Assembly (NCBI GenBank): GCA_963806935.1
Contig: CAWEAT010000006.1
Coordinates: 1-64,000, forward strand
DNA length: 64,000 nt
From: Roseiarcus sp963806935
GTDB lineage: Bacteria > Pseudomonadota > Alphaproteobacteria > Rhizobiales > Beijerinckiaceae
Direction: 5' to 3'
Position numbers and translations under genes: made by a program. Below are positions 26,596 to 34,608 of this stretch, in pieces; the stretch's first letter is position 1; every line of letters starts with the position of its first letter. The notes beneath the pieces are model-generated. The model worked only from the letters and a program-made list of their open reading frames with translations, was not told the DNA's origin and ran no database searches.

Positions 26596-27470
26596 CCGAG
26601 CGCCTCAGCGACGTCATGGCGCGCATCGGTTCGGTGCGCCAGCTTTCCTCTGTCATTGGCGCGATGCGCGGCATCGCCGCGGCGCGGGCGCGCGAGGCGC
26701 GCGAGCGGGTCGAGGGCGTGCGCGCCTATGCGCGAACGGTCGGCGCGGCGATCGGCCAGGCGCTGGCCCTGGTCGAGGGCGCTGCGGGCCCGCCGTCCGA
26801 CGGTCGGGGCGGACATGTGGTCATTGCGCTGTGCGCCGAGCAGGGCTTCGCCGGGCCATTCAACCGCCGCGTGCTCGACGCCGCTGAGCGACTGATGAAT
26901 TCGACCCGACCGGGGGTTTCGGAACTGCTGCTGCTCGGCGGACGAGGGCTCGCCGCGGCCGAGGAGCGCGGGCTCAAAGTCGGTTGGGGCGCATCGATGA
27001 TCGCGCATGTCGACGAGGCGGCGGCGCTCGCCGACCGCGTGACCGAGCAGCTCTACCAGCGTCTCGAACAGGGGCAGGCGACGCGGGTCAGCCTCGTCCA
27101 TGCGACGCCCGAGCCGGCGGCCGAGGTTCACGTCGTCGAGCGCACGCTTGCGCCGTTCGATTTCGCCCGTTTTCCCCGCACGCGAAACCCCTCGCCGCCG
27201 CTTGTTTCGCTGCCGCCCGCGATCCTTCTGGCGCAGCTTGCGGAAGAATACGTGTTCGCCGAACTCTGCGAGGCGCTGACGCTCTCGCTTGCGGCCGAGA
27301 ACGAAGCGCGCATGCGGGCGATGACCGCGGCGAAATCCAACGTCTCGACCATGCTCGACGACCTTGTTGCCCGGTCGCGGCAATTGCGCCAGGAGGAGAT
27401 CACCAACGAGATCATCGAGCTCGGCGCGCGCAAGGCCGCCGGCCGGCCCGGAGCGAGCCGTGGGCGCTGA
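26592..27470 (+). CDS. atpG: N-ATPase subunit gamma
   Basis: The 292-residue protein has the N-terminal gamma helix 'DVMARIGSVRQLSSVIGAMR' and the C-terminal helix 'MTAAKSNVSTMLDDLVARSR'-like segment ending 'EEITNEIIELGARKAAG'. These helices form the central rotor shaft. The middle Rossmann-like part has 'EQGFAGPFNRRVLDAA'. It is the last gene of the operon; no delta follows. Its start overlaps atpA by four bases. Confidence 0.92.
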   Translation: MTERLSDVMARIGSVRQLSSVIGAMRGIAAARAREARERVEGVRAYARTVGAAIGQALALVEGAAGPPSDGRGGHVVIALCAEQGFAGPFNRRVLDAAERLMNSTRPGVSELLLLGGRGLAAAEERGLKVGWGASMIAHVDEAAALADRVTEQLYQRLEQGQATRVSLVHATPEPAAEVHVVERTLAPFDFARFPRTRNPSPPLVSLPPAILLAQLAEEYVFAELCEALTLSLAAENEARMRAMTAAKSNVSTMLDDLVARSRQLRQEEITNEIIELGARKAAGRPGASRGR

Positions 27471-27582
27471 CCGAGGCGCCTATCGCGCCGGCGGCTGGCG
27501 TAGACTGAGGCGGGAACCCGTGGCCGCTTGAAGCAATCTGCCGGTTTGAGTACGGTGGTCTTACAGGTCAGAGGGCAGCGCG

Positions 27583-28800
27583 ATGGGCGAGACCCGCAAG
27601 CTCGCCGCGATCCTAGTCGCCGATATCGTTGGCTTCAGCCGGCTTGCCGGCAGCGACGAGCAGCGGACGCTCGCGCGCATCCGCGCGCTGCGGGGCGATC
27701 TCGTCGACCCGGCTGTCGCCGCCCATCACGGCCGCATCGTCAAGGGCACCGGCGACGGCTTTATCGTCGAGTTCCGCAGCGTGGTCGACGCGGCGCGCTG
27801 CGCCATCGAAATCCAGAACGGCCTCGTCGAGCGCAATGCCGGGGTGCCTGCAGAAAGGCGGATCGAATTCCGGATCGGGATTCATGCCGGGGAGGTGGTC
27901 GAGGAGAGCGACGGCGACCTCATGGGCGACGCAGTCAATATCGCCGCGCGGCTGGAAGGCATCGCGAAGCCCGGGACTATCTGTCTCTCAGACGACGCCT
28001 ATCGACAGGTCAAGGGGCGGCTTGAGATGGAGGTCAGCGATCTCGGCGCTACCCGGCTCAAGAACATCGCGGAGCCGGTGCACGCCTATCTGGTCGAGAT
28101 CGGGAGGCCGGACGCGCCGCTCAAGCATCGGTCGGCGCCTCTGCGCCGGCGCGTCGCCGCTCTCGCCACGCTCGCGATCCTGGCTGTCGCCGGCGCCGTG
28201 GGCTGGGACTCTTTCGCCGGCAAGTCCTCGACGACCGCGGACTCGTCCACGACGCCGACGGCTTCTTCGTCGGGACCGACCGTTGCCGCCGCGCCCGCCA
28301 CGGGCAGCCAGCCGCCGGCGTCGTCGGTTGACGCCTCGGGTTCGGACTTAAGCGCCGGCAAGCCCTCGGCAGCCGGGACCCCGCCCACAACGCCGCCTCC
28401 CTCGTCAGGACAGACTGCCGAGATCAACCCCTCCGCGGACGATCAGCCGACGCCGCCGTGGCGCGCCCAGATCCGACGCCAGGCAAGGCCCGCGCCGACC
28501 AACCAGCCTGAAGCCGAGCCTCCGGCGAGAAGGGTTGTGCGTTCTTCGGCAAAGGCCCAGCAATCAAGCTCGGAACCGACGCAATCTCCCTCCAGCGAAA
28601 GCGCTTCGGATTGTTTCGTCCCGGCGGCGGAGACCAATGCGAGGCACTCATGCGCATATTTGCGCAGCCCGCCGCCCCAGGAGGAGCCGGAACACTCTCG
28701 CTCCGTTGCAACCGCTTCTGATTCTTCCCCGCCTTGCACCGTCCCGGCGGCGCAGACCAATGCAAACCACGTGTCTTGCGCGTATTTGCAGGGACGCTAG
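27583..28800 (+). CDS. class III adenylate/guanylate cyclase with a Cys-motif tail
   Basis: The cyclase domain (residues 8-165) has the metal Asp in 'VADIVGFSRLAGSDE', 'KGTGDGFIVEF' with the second Asp, and 'MGDAVNIAARLEG'. A single membrane helix follows (about 190-210). A long, disordered Ser/Thr/Pro/Ala-rich tail comes next. At its end a motif occurs twice: 'CFVPAAETNARHSCAYL' and 'CTVPAAQTNANHVSCAYL'. Cytosolic cyclases of this type make cAMP or cGMP. The placement of the tail outside the membrane is inferred. The twin Cys motifs are unusual. Confidence 0.9.
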   Translation: MGETRKLAAILVADIVGFSRLAGSDEQRTLARIRALRGDLVDPAVAAHHGRIVKGTGDGFIVEFRSVVDAARCAIEIQNGLVERNAGVPAERRIEFRIGIHAGEVVEESDGDLMGDAVNIAARLEGIAKPGTICLSDDAYRQVKGRLEMEVSDLGATRLKNIAEPVHAYLVEIGRPDAPLKHRSAPLRRRVAALATLAILAVAGAVGWDSFAGKSSTTADSSTTPTASSSGPTVAAAPATGSQPPASSVDASGSDLSAGKPSAAGTPPTTPPPSSGQTAEINPSADDQPTPPWRAQIRRQARPAPTNQPEAEPPARRVVRSSAKAQQSSSEPTQSPSSESASDCFVPAAETNARHSCAYLRSPPPQEEPEHSRSVATASDSSPPCTVPAAQTNANHVSCAYLQGR

Positions 28801-29075
28801 TTGTCGGTTTCGAGGAATTCGGAAGTAGGCGAAGCTCGCGGAGGAGCCAAACACGTCATTATCGTCATTATCGGGGATATCGGTGACACTCTACTCAATC
28901 CCCAAATAGATCCGATTGTTCCATTCATCGCCCTTCGCCTTTCAGTCGCTCGGCAGCGCGTACCGCGTTGTCGGATTCGTCCAGATATCCACGATATCCA
29001 GATATCGGTGACACTTTACTCAATCCCCGAATAGATCCAATTGTCCCCGATTTATCCCCTTCGCCTTTCAGTCGC
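28801..29075. other. repeat-rich non-coding region
   Basis: The gap between the cyclase gene and the CoA-binding protein holds two direct copies of a repeat (see separate entry). No gene is supported; the small frames here consist of the repeat itself. Confidence 0.5.
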
Positions 29076-29195
29076 TCAGCAGCGCGTACTGCGTTGCCGG
29101 ATTCGGCTCCACGACCAATGGGGAATGAGTAAAGTGTCACCGTTATTCGCACCGTTATTCCGTTGTTCCCTGTTATCCGGATATCGGTGACGGTT
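28877..29195. repeat. diverged direct repeats of about 105 bp plus inverted and partial copies
   Basis: Copy 1 (28877-28982) and copy 2 (29002-29108) both begin ATATCGGTGACACTYTACTC and contain CCTTTCAGTCGCTC. They are offset by 125 bp with scattered substitutions. At about 29122-29142 the start motif appears inverted (GAGTAAAGTGTCACCG). At 29181 it appears once more in direct orientation (GATATCGGTGACGG). Copy 2 and the inverted end delimit about 140 bp. They may be remnants of a small mobile or palindromic element. Confidence 0.75.
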
Positions 29196-29703
29196 TGGCT
29201 TTTGTTCCGATGGATTTTGATTTTGTTGCGGCGGGCTTTGATTTTGTTGCGCGCCTTTCAGGGCGCTCAGCGGCCCCGCCGTGAGCCGCCCGAATTCGAT
29301 CTTCGGGCAGCGGTCCATGACCACGGTCACGCCCCTCGAGCGCGCCCGCTTCGCCGCTTCTTCATCGACGACGCCGAGCTGCATCCAGATCACGCGGGGC
29401 AGGGGATCGAGCTGCAAGGCTTCGTCGACCACGCCGCCGGCGGCGGATGACCTGCGGAAAACGTCGACCATGTCGATCGCCGCCGGGACATCGGCGAGGC
29501 GGGTAAAGGTCTCCGACCGCGAATAAGCCCCCGGCATGGCCGGGATTGACCGGATAGGTCTCGAAGCCCTTGGCGATGAGAAAGCCCAGCACCTGGTTCG
29601 AGGGTCGGGCCGGATTGGGCGAAGCGCCGACGACCGCGATCGTGGAGACGCCGGTCAGGATCGACCGCACCTCCTCGTCGCTGACGCCGTCGAGCGCCGG
29701 CAA
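29076..29703 (-). CDS. YccU-type CoA-binding domain protein, frameshifted and with an altered tail
   Basis: The N-terminal half reads 'ILTGVSTIAVVGASPNPARP' and 'YPVNPGHAG', the Rossmann CoA-binding start. The second half, in another frame, reads 'AAIDMVDVFRRSS', 'LDPLPRVIWMQLGV' and 'VMDRCPKIEFGRL', all conserved in this family. One G fewer in the GGGGG run near 29527-29531 joins them. After 'GRLTAG' the usual C-terminus is gone and the frame runs into PPQQNQ-type and other repeat DNA up to a stop at 29076. The start (29703) lies two bases after the stop codon of the upstream enoyl-CoA hydratase gene, so the two form an operon. Confidence 0.8.
29213..29262. repeat. two copies of a 21-bp CAACAAAA-type repeat, also found at 63.2 kb
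   Basis: On the minus strand the sequence is built of units such as GCAACAAAATCAAAGCCCGCC. It encodes the PPQQNQ stretch at the end of the CoA-binding protein. The same unit occurs four times at 63205-63290 on the plus strand. Confidence 0.7.
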
Positions 29704-29704
29704 G

Positions 29705-30523
29705 TCACGACCCCCAGACCGGCCGCCGCTTGTCGAGGAAGGCGCCGAGGCCTTCGACCGAGTCGGGCTCGGCGAGATTGTCGATCATCGCCACCGAGGC
29801 AAGCGCGTAGGCCTCGTCGAGCGGCCGCTCGATCTGGTCGTAGAACGCACGCTTGCCGATCGCGAGCGTCGGGGCCGAGTGGCTTGCGATCGCGCTCGCG
29901 AGCGCCAGGGCTTCTTCGAGCGCGCGGCCCTCGGGAACCACGCGGTTGACAAGGCCGAAGCGCTCGGCCTCGCGGGCGGTGTAGAGTCCGCCGGTCAGCG
30001 CCATCTCCATCGCGTGCTTCCGCGACACGACGCGACCGACCGCAACCAGCGGCGTCGAGCAGAAGAGCCCGTAGTTCACGCCCGAGAGGCCGAAGCGCGC
30101 TCCTTCGCCGGCGATCGCAAGGTCGCAGGCGGCGACGAGCTGGCAGCCCGCCGCGGTCGCGATGCCCTCGACCGCCGCGATGACTGGCTTCGGCAGCTTG
30201 ACGACCGCCTGCATGAGCGTCGCGCAGCGCGCGAAGAGCTCGACATAATATTCGCGACCCCGGTCGCAATCGTTGCGATGCGCCTGCATCTCCTTGAGGT
30301 CATGGCCGGCGCTGAGCGCCGGTCCGGCGCCGGCCAGGACGACGACCCGCGCCGTACCGTCAGTGGCGATCTCGTCCAGCGTGGCAATGAGGTCCTCGAG
30401 CATGGCGAGGCTTAGCGCATTGCGGTTCTGCGGCGTGTTCAAAGTCAAGATGACAACGCCTGAATCGTCATTGCGACGGAGCAGTTCGGCTGTAGCCGCG
30501 GATGAGGCTGGGGAGGTGGACAT
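29705..30523 (-). CDS. enoyl-CoA hydratase/isomerase family protein
   Basis: The 272-residue crotonase-fold protein has 'NTPQNRNALSLAMLEDL', the oxyanion-hole region 'GPALSAGHDLKEMQ' and 'PKPVIAAVEGIATAAGCQLVAACDLA' (quoted in part). The catalytic Glu positions of classical hydratases are not both obvious: the segment 'FGLSGVNYGLFCSTPLVAV' lacks the usual GxxP.GG pattern. So the reaction could be other than hydration. It is the first gene of a two-gene unit with the CoA-binding protein. Confidence 0.88.
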   Translation of the reverse strand: MSTSPASSAATAELLRRNDDSGVVILTLNTPQNRNALSLAMLEDLIATLDEIATDGTARVVVLAGAGPALSAGHDLKEMQAHRNDCDRGREYYVELFARCATLMQAVVKLPKPVIAAVEGIATAAGCQLVAACDLAIAGEGARFGLSGVNYGLFCSTPLVAVGRVVSRKHAMEMALTGGLYTAREAERFGLVNRVVPEGRALEEALALASAIASHSAPTLAIGKRAFYDQIERPLDEAYALASVAMIDNLAEPDSVEGLGAFLDKRRPVWGS

Positions 30524-31073
30524 GGGGGTTTTTGCGGTCCGGAAGAGGGAAGTTCGAGCGCAACCTTACTTGGGTCAGCCCCGATGGTAAATCGAGAGGC
30601 CGGCTCAGCTTATCCTTGCGCCCTCCCACAAAGTCCTTTCGCATCGCCGCTCCAGTTCGCTCGGGCAAGACCGGCTTTTCGCGGGGCGGTGGCAAGCTTT
30701 TGCGCGAGGCCACCTTTCTTCAATTCCAGAGTGCCGGAAATGTGATCAACATTCACCAAGCGGTTTTTGAAACCTGGTTGCACGTCGTCCGAAACGAAGA
30801 GGGGCCGCCCGAAGGCGGCCCCTGAAGTCAGTGCTCACGGTATGGTTATACGATCGCCGACCATAATGCCGCGAGAGGGTTGTAGTTTTGTAATTTACAG
30901 TCTGTCAAGCTTATTTAGTCGACTTTGTGTCGTTTACGCATATTATTAATGTTAAACGGGGAAAGCGTCCATGCCGTGACGCCTAGGCGAGGGTGGGGGT
31001 TGCCGCTTTCCCCTGCCGCCGTTTTCAGTTAGGCAGCGGCGCAACGCCGCTCCAAGCGAAAAGACCGACTTTC
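30524..31073. other. intergenic region upstream of aspS
   Basis: This 550-bp stretch separates the divergent hydratase and aspS genes. It holds a strong hairpin at 30801-30822. From about 30870 to 30960 there is an AT-rich tract unlike the surroundings, probably with the aspS promoter. Short frames here have no recognisable features. Confidence 0.5.
30801..30822 (+). terminator. GC-rich hairpin in the aspS upstream region
   Basis: GGGGCCGCC and GGCGGCCCC pair perfectly around a CGAA tetraloop, but no T-run follows. It may terminate an unseen upstream RNA or be a stable 5' or sRNA structure. No convincing gene ends just before it. Confidence 0.45.
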
Positions 31074-32894
31074 ATGCACCGCTACCGTACCCATACCTGC
31101 GGCGCCCTCACCCTCGCCGAGGACGGCGCCGACGTCCGGCTTTCGGGATGGTGCCATCGCATCCGCGATCACGGCGGCTTGCTGTTCATCGATCTGCGCG
31201 ACCATTACGGCCTCACCCAGTGCGTCATCGATCCGGATTCACCAGCATTCGCCGAAGCCGAGAAACTGCGCTCGGAATTCGTCATTCGTATCGATGGCAG
31301 GGTGCGCAAGCGCCCGCCCGGTACAGAGAACCCCGAGATGCCGACCGGTCTCGTCGAGGTCTATGTTCGAGAGATCGAAGTTCTGGGGCCGGCGGGCGAC
31401 CTGCCGCTCCCGGTGTTCGGCGACCAGCCCTATCCTGAGGACACGCGGCTCCGGTACCGCTTCCTCGATCTGCGTCGCGAGAAGCTGCATCAGAACATCA
31501 TGCTACGCGGACAAATCATTGATTCGTTTCGTAGACGGATGAAAGGGCAGGGGTTCTTCGAGTTCCAGACGCCAATCCTCACCGCTTCAAGTCCGGAAGG
31601 CGCGCGCGACTTCCTCGTGCCGTCGCGCTTGCATCCGGGCAAATTCTACGCCCTGCCGCAGGCGCCCCAGCAGTACAAACAGCTCCTGATGATGGCGGGC
31701 TTTGACCGCTATTTCCAGATCGCCCCGTGTTTTCGCGACGAAGACCCGCGCGCCGATCGTTTGCCGGGCGAATTCTATCAGCTCGACGTCGAGATGAGTT
31801 TTGTCGAGCAAGGCGACGTGTTCGCGGCGATGGAGCCGGTGATACGGGGAGTTTTCGAGGAGTTCGCGCGCGGCAAGCCGGTGACGCCGTCGCCTTGGCC
31901 GCGGATTCCCTACGCCGAGGCGATGCGCAAATACGGTTCCGACAAGCCGGACCTGCGCAATCCGCTCGTCATGCAGGACGTCTCCGATCACTTCCGCGGA
32001 TCGGGCTTCAAGCTGTTTGCGCGCCTGCTTGAGACCGAGAAGAACGAAGTTTGGGCGATTCCCGCTCCCGGTGGCGGCCAGCGCACCTTCGCCGACCGGA
32101 TGAATGCCTGGGCGCAAGGCGAGGGCCAGCCGGGGCTCGGCTATATCCTGTTCTTCGATCGCGCCAAGGACGAGACAACGCTCGCCGCGGACCCCAATGC
32201 GACTGGCGTGGGCGCACGCGGACCCCTCGCCAACAATATCGGCCCGGAGCGCGCGGCCGCGATTCGCACCGTGCTCGGTCTGACGGCGGGCGACGCCGCG
32301 TTCTTCATCGCGGGCGATCCGGACAAGTTCGCCAAATTCGCGGGCCTCGCGCGGACAAAGGTGGGGCAGGAACTCAAGCTGGTCGACGAGAACCGGTTTG
32401 AGTTCTGCTGGATCGTCGACTTCCCGATGTTCGAGTGGAACGAGGAGGAGAAGAAGATCGACTTCTCGCACAATCCGTTCTCCATGCCGCAAGGGGGCCT
32501 CGAGGCGCTGACGAACGCAGATCCGCTGACCATCAAGGCGTTCCAGTACGACGTCGCCTGCAATGGCTACGAACTCGCCTCCGGCGGGGTTCGCAACCAT
32601 AGGCCGGAGGCGATGGTGAAGGCGTTCGAGATTGCCGGCTACGGCGAAGAGACGGTGATCGAGCGTTTCGGCGGCATGTACCGCGCCTTCCACTACGGCG
32701 CGCCGCCGCACGGGGGCATGGCGGCGGGCGTGGACCGCATTGTCATGCTGCTTGCGGGCGAGCAGAACCTGCGCGAGGTGGCGCTCTTTCCGATGAACCA
32801 GCGCGCCGAGGACCTGCTCATGGGCGCGCCTGCGCCGGCGACGCCGAAGCAATTGCGTGAACTCTCGATCCGGGTCGCGACGCCCGAGAAATGA
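31074..32894 (+). CDS. aspS: aspartyl-tRNA synthetase
   Basis: This 606-residue class IIb synthetase has the OB-fold anticodon domain ('VRLSGWCHRIRDHGGLLFID', quoted in part), motif 2 'FRDEDPRADR' preceded by 'YFQIAPC', the bacterial insertion domain (about residues 290-420), and motif 3 'GVDRIVMLLAGE'. In alphaproteobacteria the enzyme is often non-discriminating and also makes Asp-tRNA-Asn for the GatCAB route; whether this is so here is not visible. The start MHRYRTHTCG fits homologues. Confidence 0.97.
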   Translation: MHRYRTHTCGALTLAEDGADVRLSGWCHRIRDHGGLLFIDLRDHYGLTQCVIDPDSPAFAEAEKLRSEFVIRIDGRVRKRPPGTENPEMPTGLVEVYVREIEVLGPAGDLPLPVFGDQPYPEDTRLRYRFLDLRREKLHQNIMLRGQIIDSFRRRMKGQGFFEFQTPILTASSPEGARDFLVPSRLHPGKFYALPQAPQQYKQLLMMAGFDRYFQIAPCFRDEDPRADRLPGEFYQLDVEMSFVEQGDVFAAMEPVIRGVFEEFARGKPVTPSPWPRIPYAEAMRKYGSDKPDLRNPLVMQDVSDHFRGSGFKLFARLLETEKNEVWAIPAPGGGQRTFADRMNAWAQGEGQPGLGYILFFDRAKDETTLAADPNATGVGARGPLANNIGPERAAAIRTVLGLTAGDAAFFIAGDPDKFAKFAGLARTKVGQELKLVDENRFEFCWIVDFPMFEWNEEEKKIDFSHNPFSMPQGGLEALTNADPLTIKAFQYDVACNGYELASGGVRNHRPEAMVKAFEIAGYGEETVIERFGGMYRAFHYGAPPHGGMAAGVDRIVMLLAGEQNLREVALFPMNQRAEDLLMGAPAPATPKQLRELSIRVATPEK

Positions 32895-32977
32895 GGGCCG
32901 CGACGGTCGGCCGCGGAGCTTAATGACCGCAGGCTTGTCGGCGGGGAGCGACGCATGATAGCGAACCGGGACGAAAT

Positions 32978-33054
32978 CGGGGTATAGCGCAGCCTGGTAG
33001 CGCGGAAGTTTTGGGTACTTCAGGTCGCAGGTTCAAATCCTGCTGCCCCGACCA
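32978..33054 (+). tRNA. tRNA-Pro (TGG)
   Basis: The 77-base cloverleaf begins CGGGGTA. The anticodon stem GAAGT/ACTTC holds the loop TTTGGGT with anticodon TGG. The T-arm GGTTCAAATCC follows, and the acceptor 3' strand ends CCCCGACCA with encoded CCA. The acceptor stem pairs fully apart from one G-T. A copy of its last 27 bases lies at 33616-33642. Confidence 0.96.
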
Positions 33055-33615
33055 CCTGCACCATCCTATTGCGCGCAAAGAGGCGGGTGATCCCGCCAGA
33101 GCGGGAATACTCTAATATTCCCGGGGCTCTATAACGTCCGGGACCGCGTTCGAAGCGGCGCGTTTGAAGGACGGCCCACGCCGTCCAATCTGTGGCTGCG
33201 GCCGGATTCGCAATTCGATGAAGCCCGCTCCCTCTGCCAATCGCGCCATCCTGCGAAGGCGGCGACTATCACCACCGCCGCGCCCGGCGCTACCAACGAT
33301 GCGATCATCATTGCGACGATCGCGACAAAGGTTTCGGTCATTGAGGTTTGCCGTTCTTCCCCGGGTCCGCTCCCAGGCGGCCTATCCTGGATCGGATTTC
33401 AGGAAACCACAGCCTCTTAACCGCGGCTATCGGGAAACCTTCAAAAGGTTAGCTTTTCCTTGACGATCCATCAGCCATAGCTCACCCGGCGGGGCGGGTC
33501 TCCGCTCGTCGCGGCGCAACCCCATTGTCAGAATGCAGCGCCGTGCTAGAAGGTCGTGCGAAACCGATAAGGTCGCAACATCCGAGCAGGAGACTGTTCG
33601 GGCAAAGGGTTAGCT
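33055..33615. other. segment inserted behind tRNA-Pro
   Basis: Together with 33616-33642 this makes a 588-bp block bounded by the end of the tRNA gene and a copy of the tRNA's 3' 27 bases, as left by tRNA-targeting integrative elements. No integrase or excisionase gene is in it. One possible small membrane protein (33129-33341, minus strand) is the only candidate gene. Confidence 0.55.
33129..33341 (-). CDS. possible 70-residue membrane protein in the tRNA-Pro insert
   Basis: The frame opens MTETFVAIVAMMIASLV and makes one or two hydrophobic segments up to residue 29. 'GWRDWQRERASS' and a basic tail follow. A GGGGAAG lies about 13 bases before the ATG, which is too far for a good site. No family is recognised. 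Confidence 0.35.
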   Translation of the reverse strand: MTETFVAIVAMMIASLVAPGAAVVIVAAFAGWRDWQRERASSNCESGRSHRLDGVGRPSNAPLRTRSRTL

Positions 33616-33642
33616 CAGGTTCAAATCCTGCCGCCCCGACCA
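33616..33642 (+). repeat. 27-bp copy of the tRNA-Pro 3' end (attachment-site-like)
   Basis: CAGGTTCAAATCCTGCCGCC then CCGACCA matches 33028-33054 of tRNA-Pro with one substitution. The upstream bases do not form the rest of a tRNA, so it is a 3' fragment, not a second gene. Such direct repeats are the usual footprint of integration into a tRNA gene. Confidence 0.8.
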
Positions 33643-33669
33643 TCCGACGAGAAGAAGACCGGGGAAGTC

Positions 33670-33972
33670 ATGACCGCTCGGATCTACAAGCCCGCCCTGA
33701 ACGCCATGCAGTCGGGGCAGGCGAAGACCAATTGGCTGCTCGAATATGAGCCCGAAAAGCCGCGCGAGATCGAGCCGCTGATGGGCTGGACCAGTTCGGC
33801 CGACATGAGATCGCAGGTCAAGCTCAAGTTCGAGACGAAGGAGGAGGCGGTCGCTTACGCCGAGCGCAATGGCATCCCCTACCGCATCGAGGAGCCGAAG
33901 CCGCAGGCGCGCAAGGTCCTGTCCTATTCGGACAATTTTGCGCCCAACCGCATCGTTCCCTGGTCGCATTGA
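33670..33972 (+). CDS. ETC complex I subunit, NDUFS4-like accessory protein
   Basis: The 100-residue protein has 'RIYKPALNAMQSGQAKTNWL' at the start, 'GWTSSADMRSQVKLKF', 'EAVAYAERNGIPYRI' and the C-terminal 'YSDNFAPNRIVPWSH'. These match the alphaproteobacterial homologue of mitochondrial NDUFS4, a peripheral subunit of NADH dehydrogenase. It sits between tRNA-Pro and tRNA-Arg, a context I recall as common in Rhizobiales, though here the insert separates it from tRNA-Pro. AAGACCGGGGAAG lies just upstream of the ATG. Confidence 0.94.
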   Translation: MTARIYKPALNAMQSGQAKTNWLLEYEPEKPREIEPLMGWTSSADMRSQVKLKFETKEEAVAYAERNGIPYRIEEPKPQARKVLSYSDNFAPNRIVPWSH

Positions 33973-34009
33973 CGCGTTACATGAACGGGCCGGCAACCAG
34001 AATCGATTC

Positions 34010-34086
34010 GGCTCCGTAGCTCAGCTGGATAGAGCAGCCGCCTTCTAAGCGGCAGGTCGCAGGTTCGAGCCCTGCCGGAGTCGCCA
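34010..34086 (+). tRNA. tRNA-Arg (TCT)
   Basis: The 77-base gene begins GGCTCCG. The anticodon stem GCCGC/GCGGC holds CTTCTAA with anticodon TCT, and the T-arm is GGTTCGAGCCC. The acceptor closes with CGGAGTC and the gene ends GCCA with encoded CCA. Confidence 0.96.
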
Positions 34087-34282
34087 ATCAAAAAACATGA
34101 ACTTGTGAAGCCATGCGCGCGCCAATATCGAGACAATTTGGCCTTCGCAGCGGCCGACTTGACTGATCTCCGCCCGGTGCTTCGATGGACGGCCGCGGAT
34201 TTGATCTCGTGCGCAAAGGCGCCCTCCATGCTCCGAGTTCGCGGCTCTGCTGTGTATCTCTTTCGCAATGCAGACAGCCGCA

Positions 34283-34581
34283 ATGGCGGAAGGGGCGAGC
34301 GACGCCAAGCAGGACACCGTCGAGGTTCATGGCAAGGCGCTTCAGCTCAGCTGTGCGGAGTGGAAGCGCAACCAGGACGGATCGTGGACCAGTATTGGAG
34401 CGCTTCTGGTTGGCGCGGACACATTGACCAACGTCACCTTGCGCGGCGCGAGGAAACCAAAGTCTTGCAGGAGAAGTGTCAAGCCGGGTCGACGCCAGCC
34501 GCCGCCCCGGCGCAAAGCGGTGATTCAACACGACATACCAAACGCCGAAATCACGGCGCCAATCCTGCCAACGGAACGTAA
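34283..34581 (+). CDS. hypothetical small protein, frameshifted
   Basis: The first part reads 'MAEGASDAKQDTVEVHGKAL' and 'CAEWKRNQDGSWTSIGALLV', a small beta-rich module. Near 34453 the frame must change to keep the conserved-looking 'EETKVLQEKC' before a Gln/Ala/Ser-rich end at 34581. Without the change the frame runs on as basic low-complexity sequence antisense to the next gene. The Cys-Trp spacing ('SCAEWKRNQDGSW') resembles small uncharacterised Rhizobiales proteins. No function can be given. Confidence 0.5.
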
Positions 34582-34608
34582 AGCGGGCGCAATACTGCGC
34601 CATGAGAA

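Noticed and set aside
28877..29290. possible CRISPR array
   Set aside because: The repeats are long, diverged, partly inverted and not separated by even spacers; no cas genes are present.
31587..32852. 421-codon open frame on the minus strand
   Set aside because: It is entirely antisense to aspS, whose class II motifs are intact.
33055..33642. active integrative element
   Set aside because: The block is under 600 bp and has no integrase; only an attachment-like duplication can be supported.
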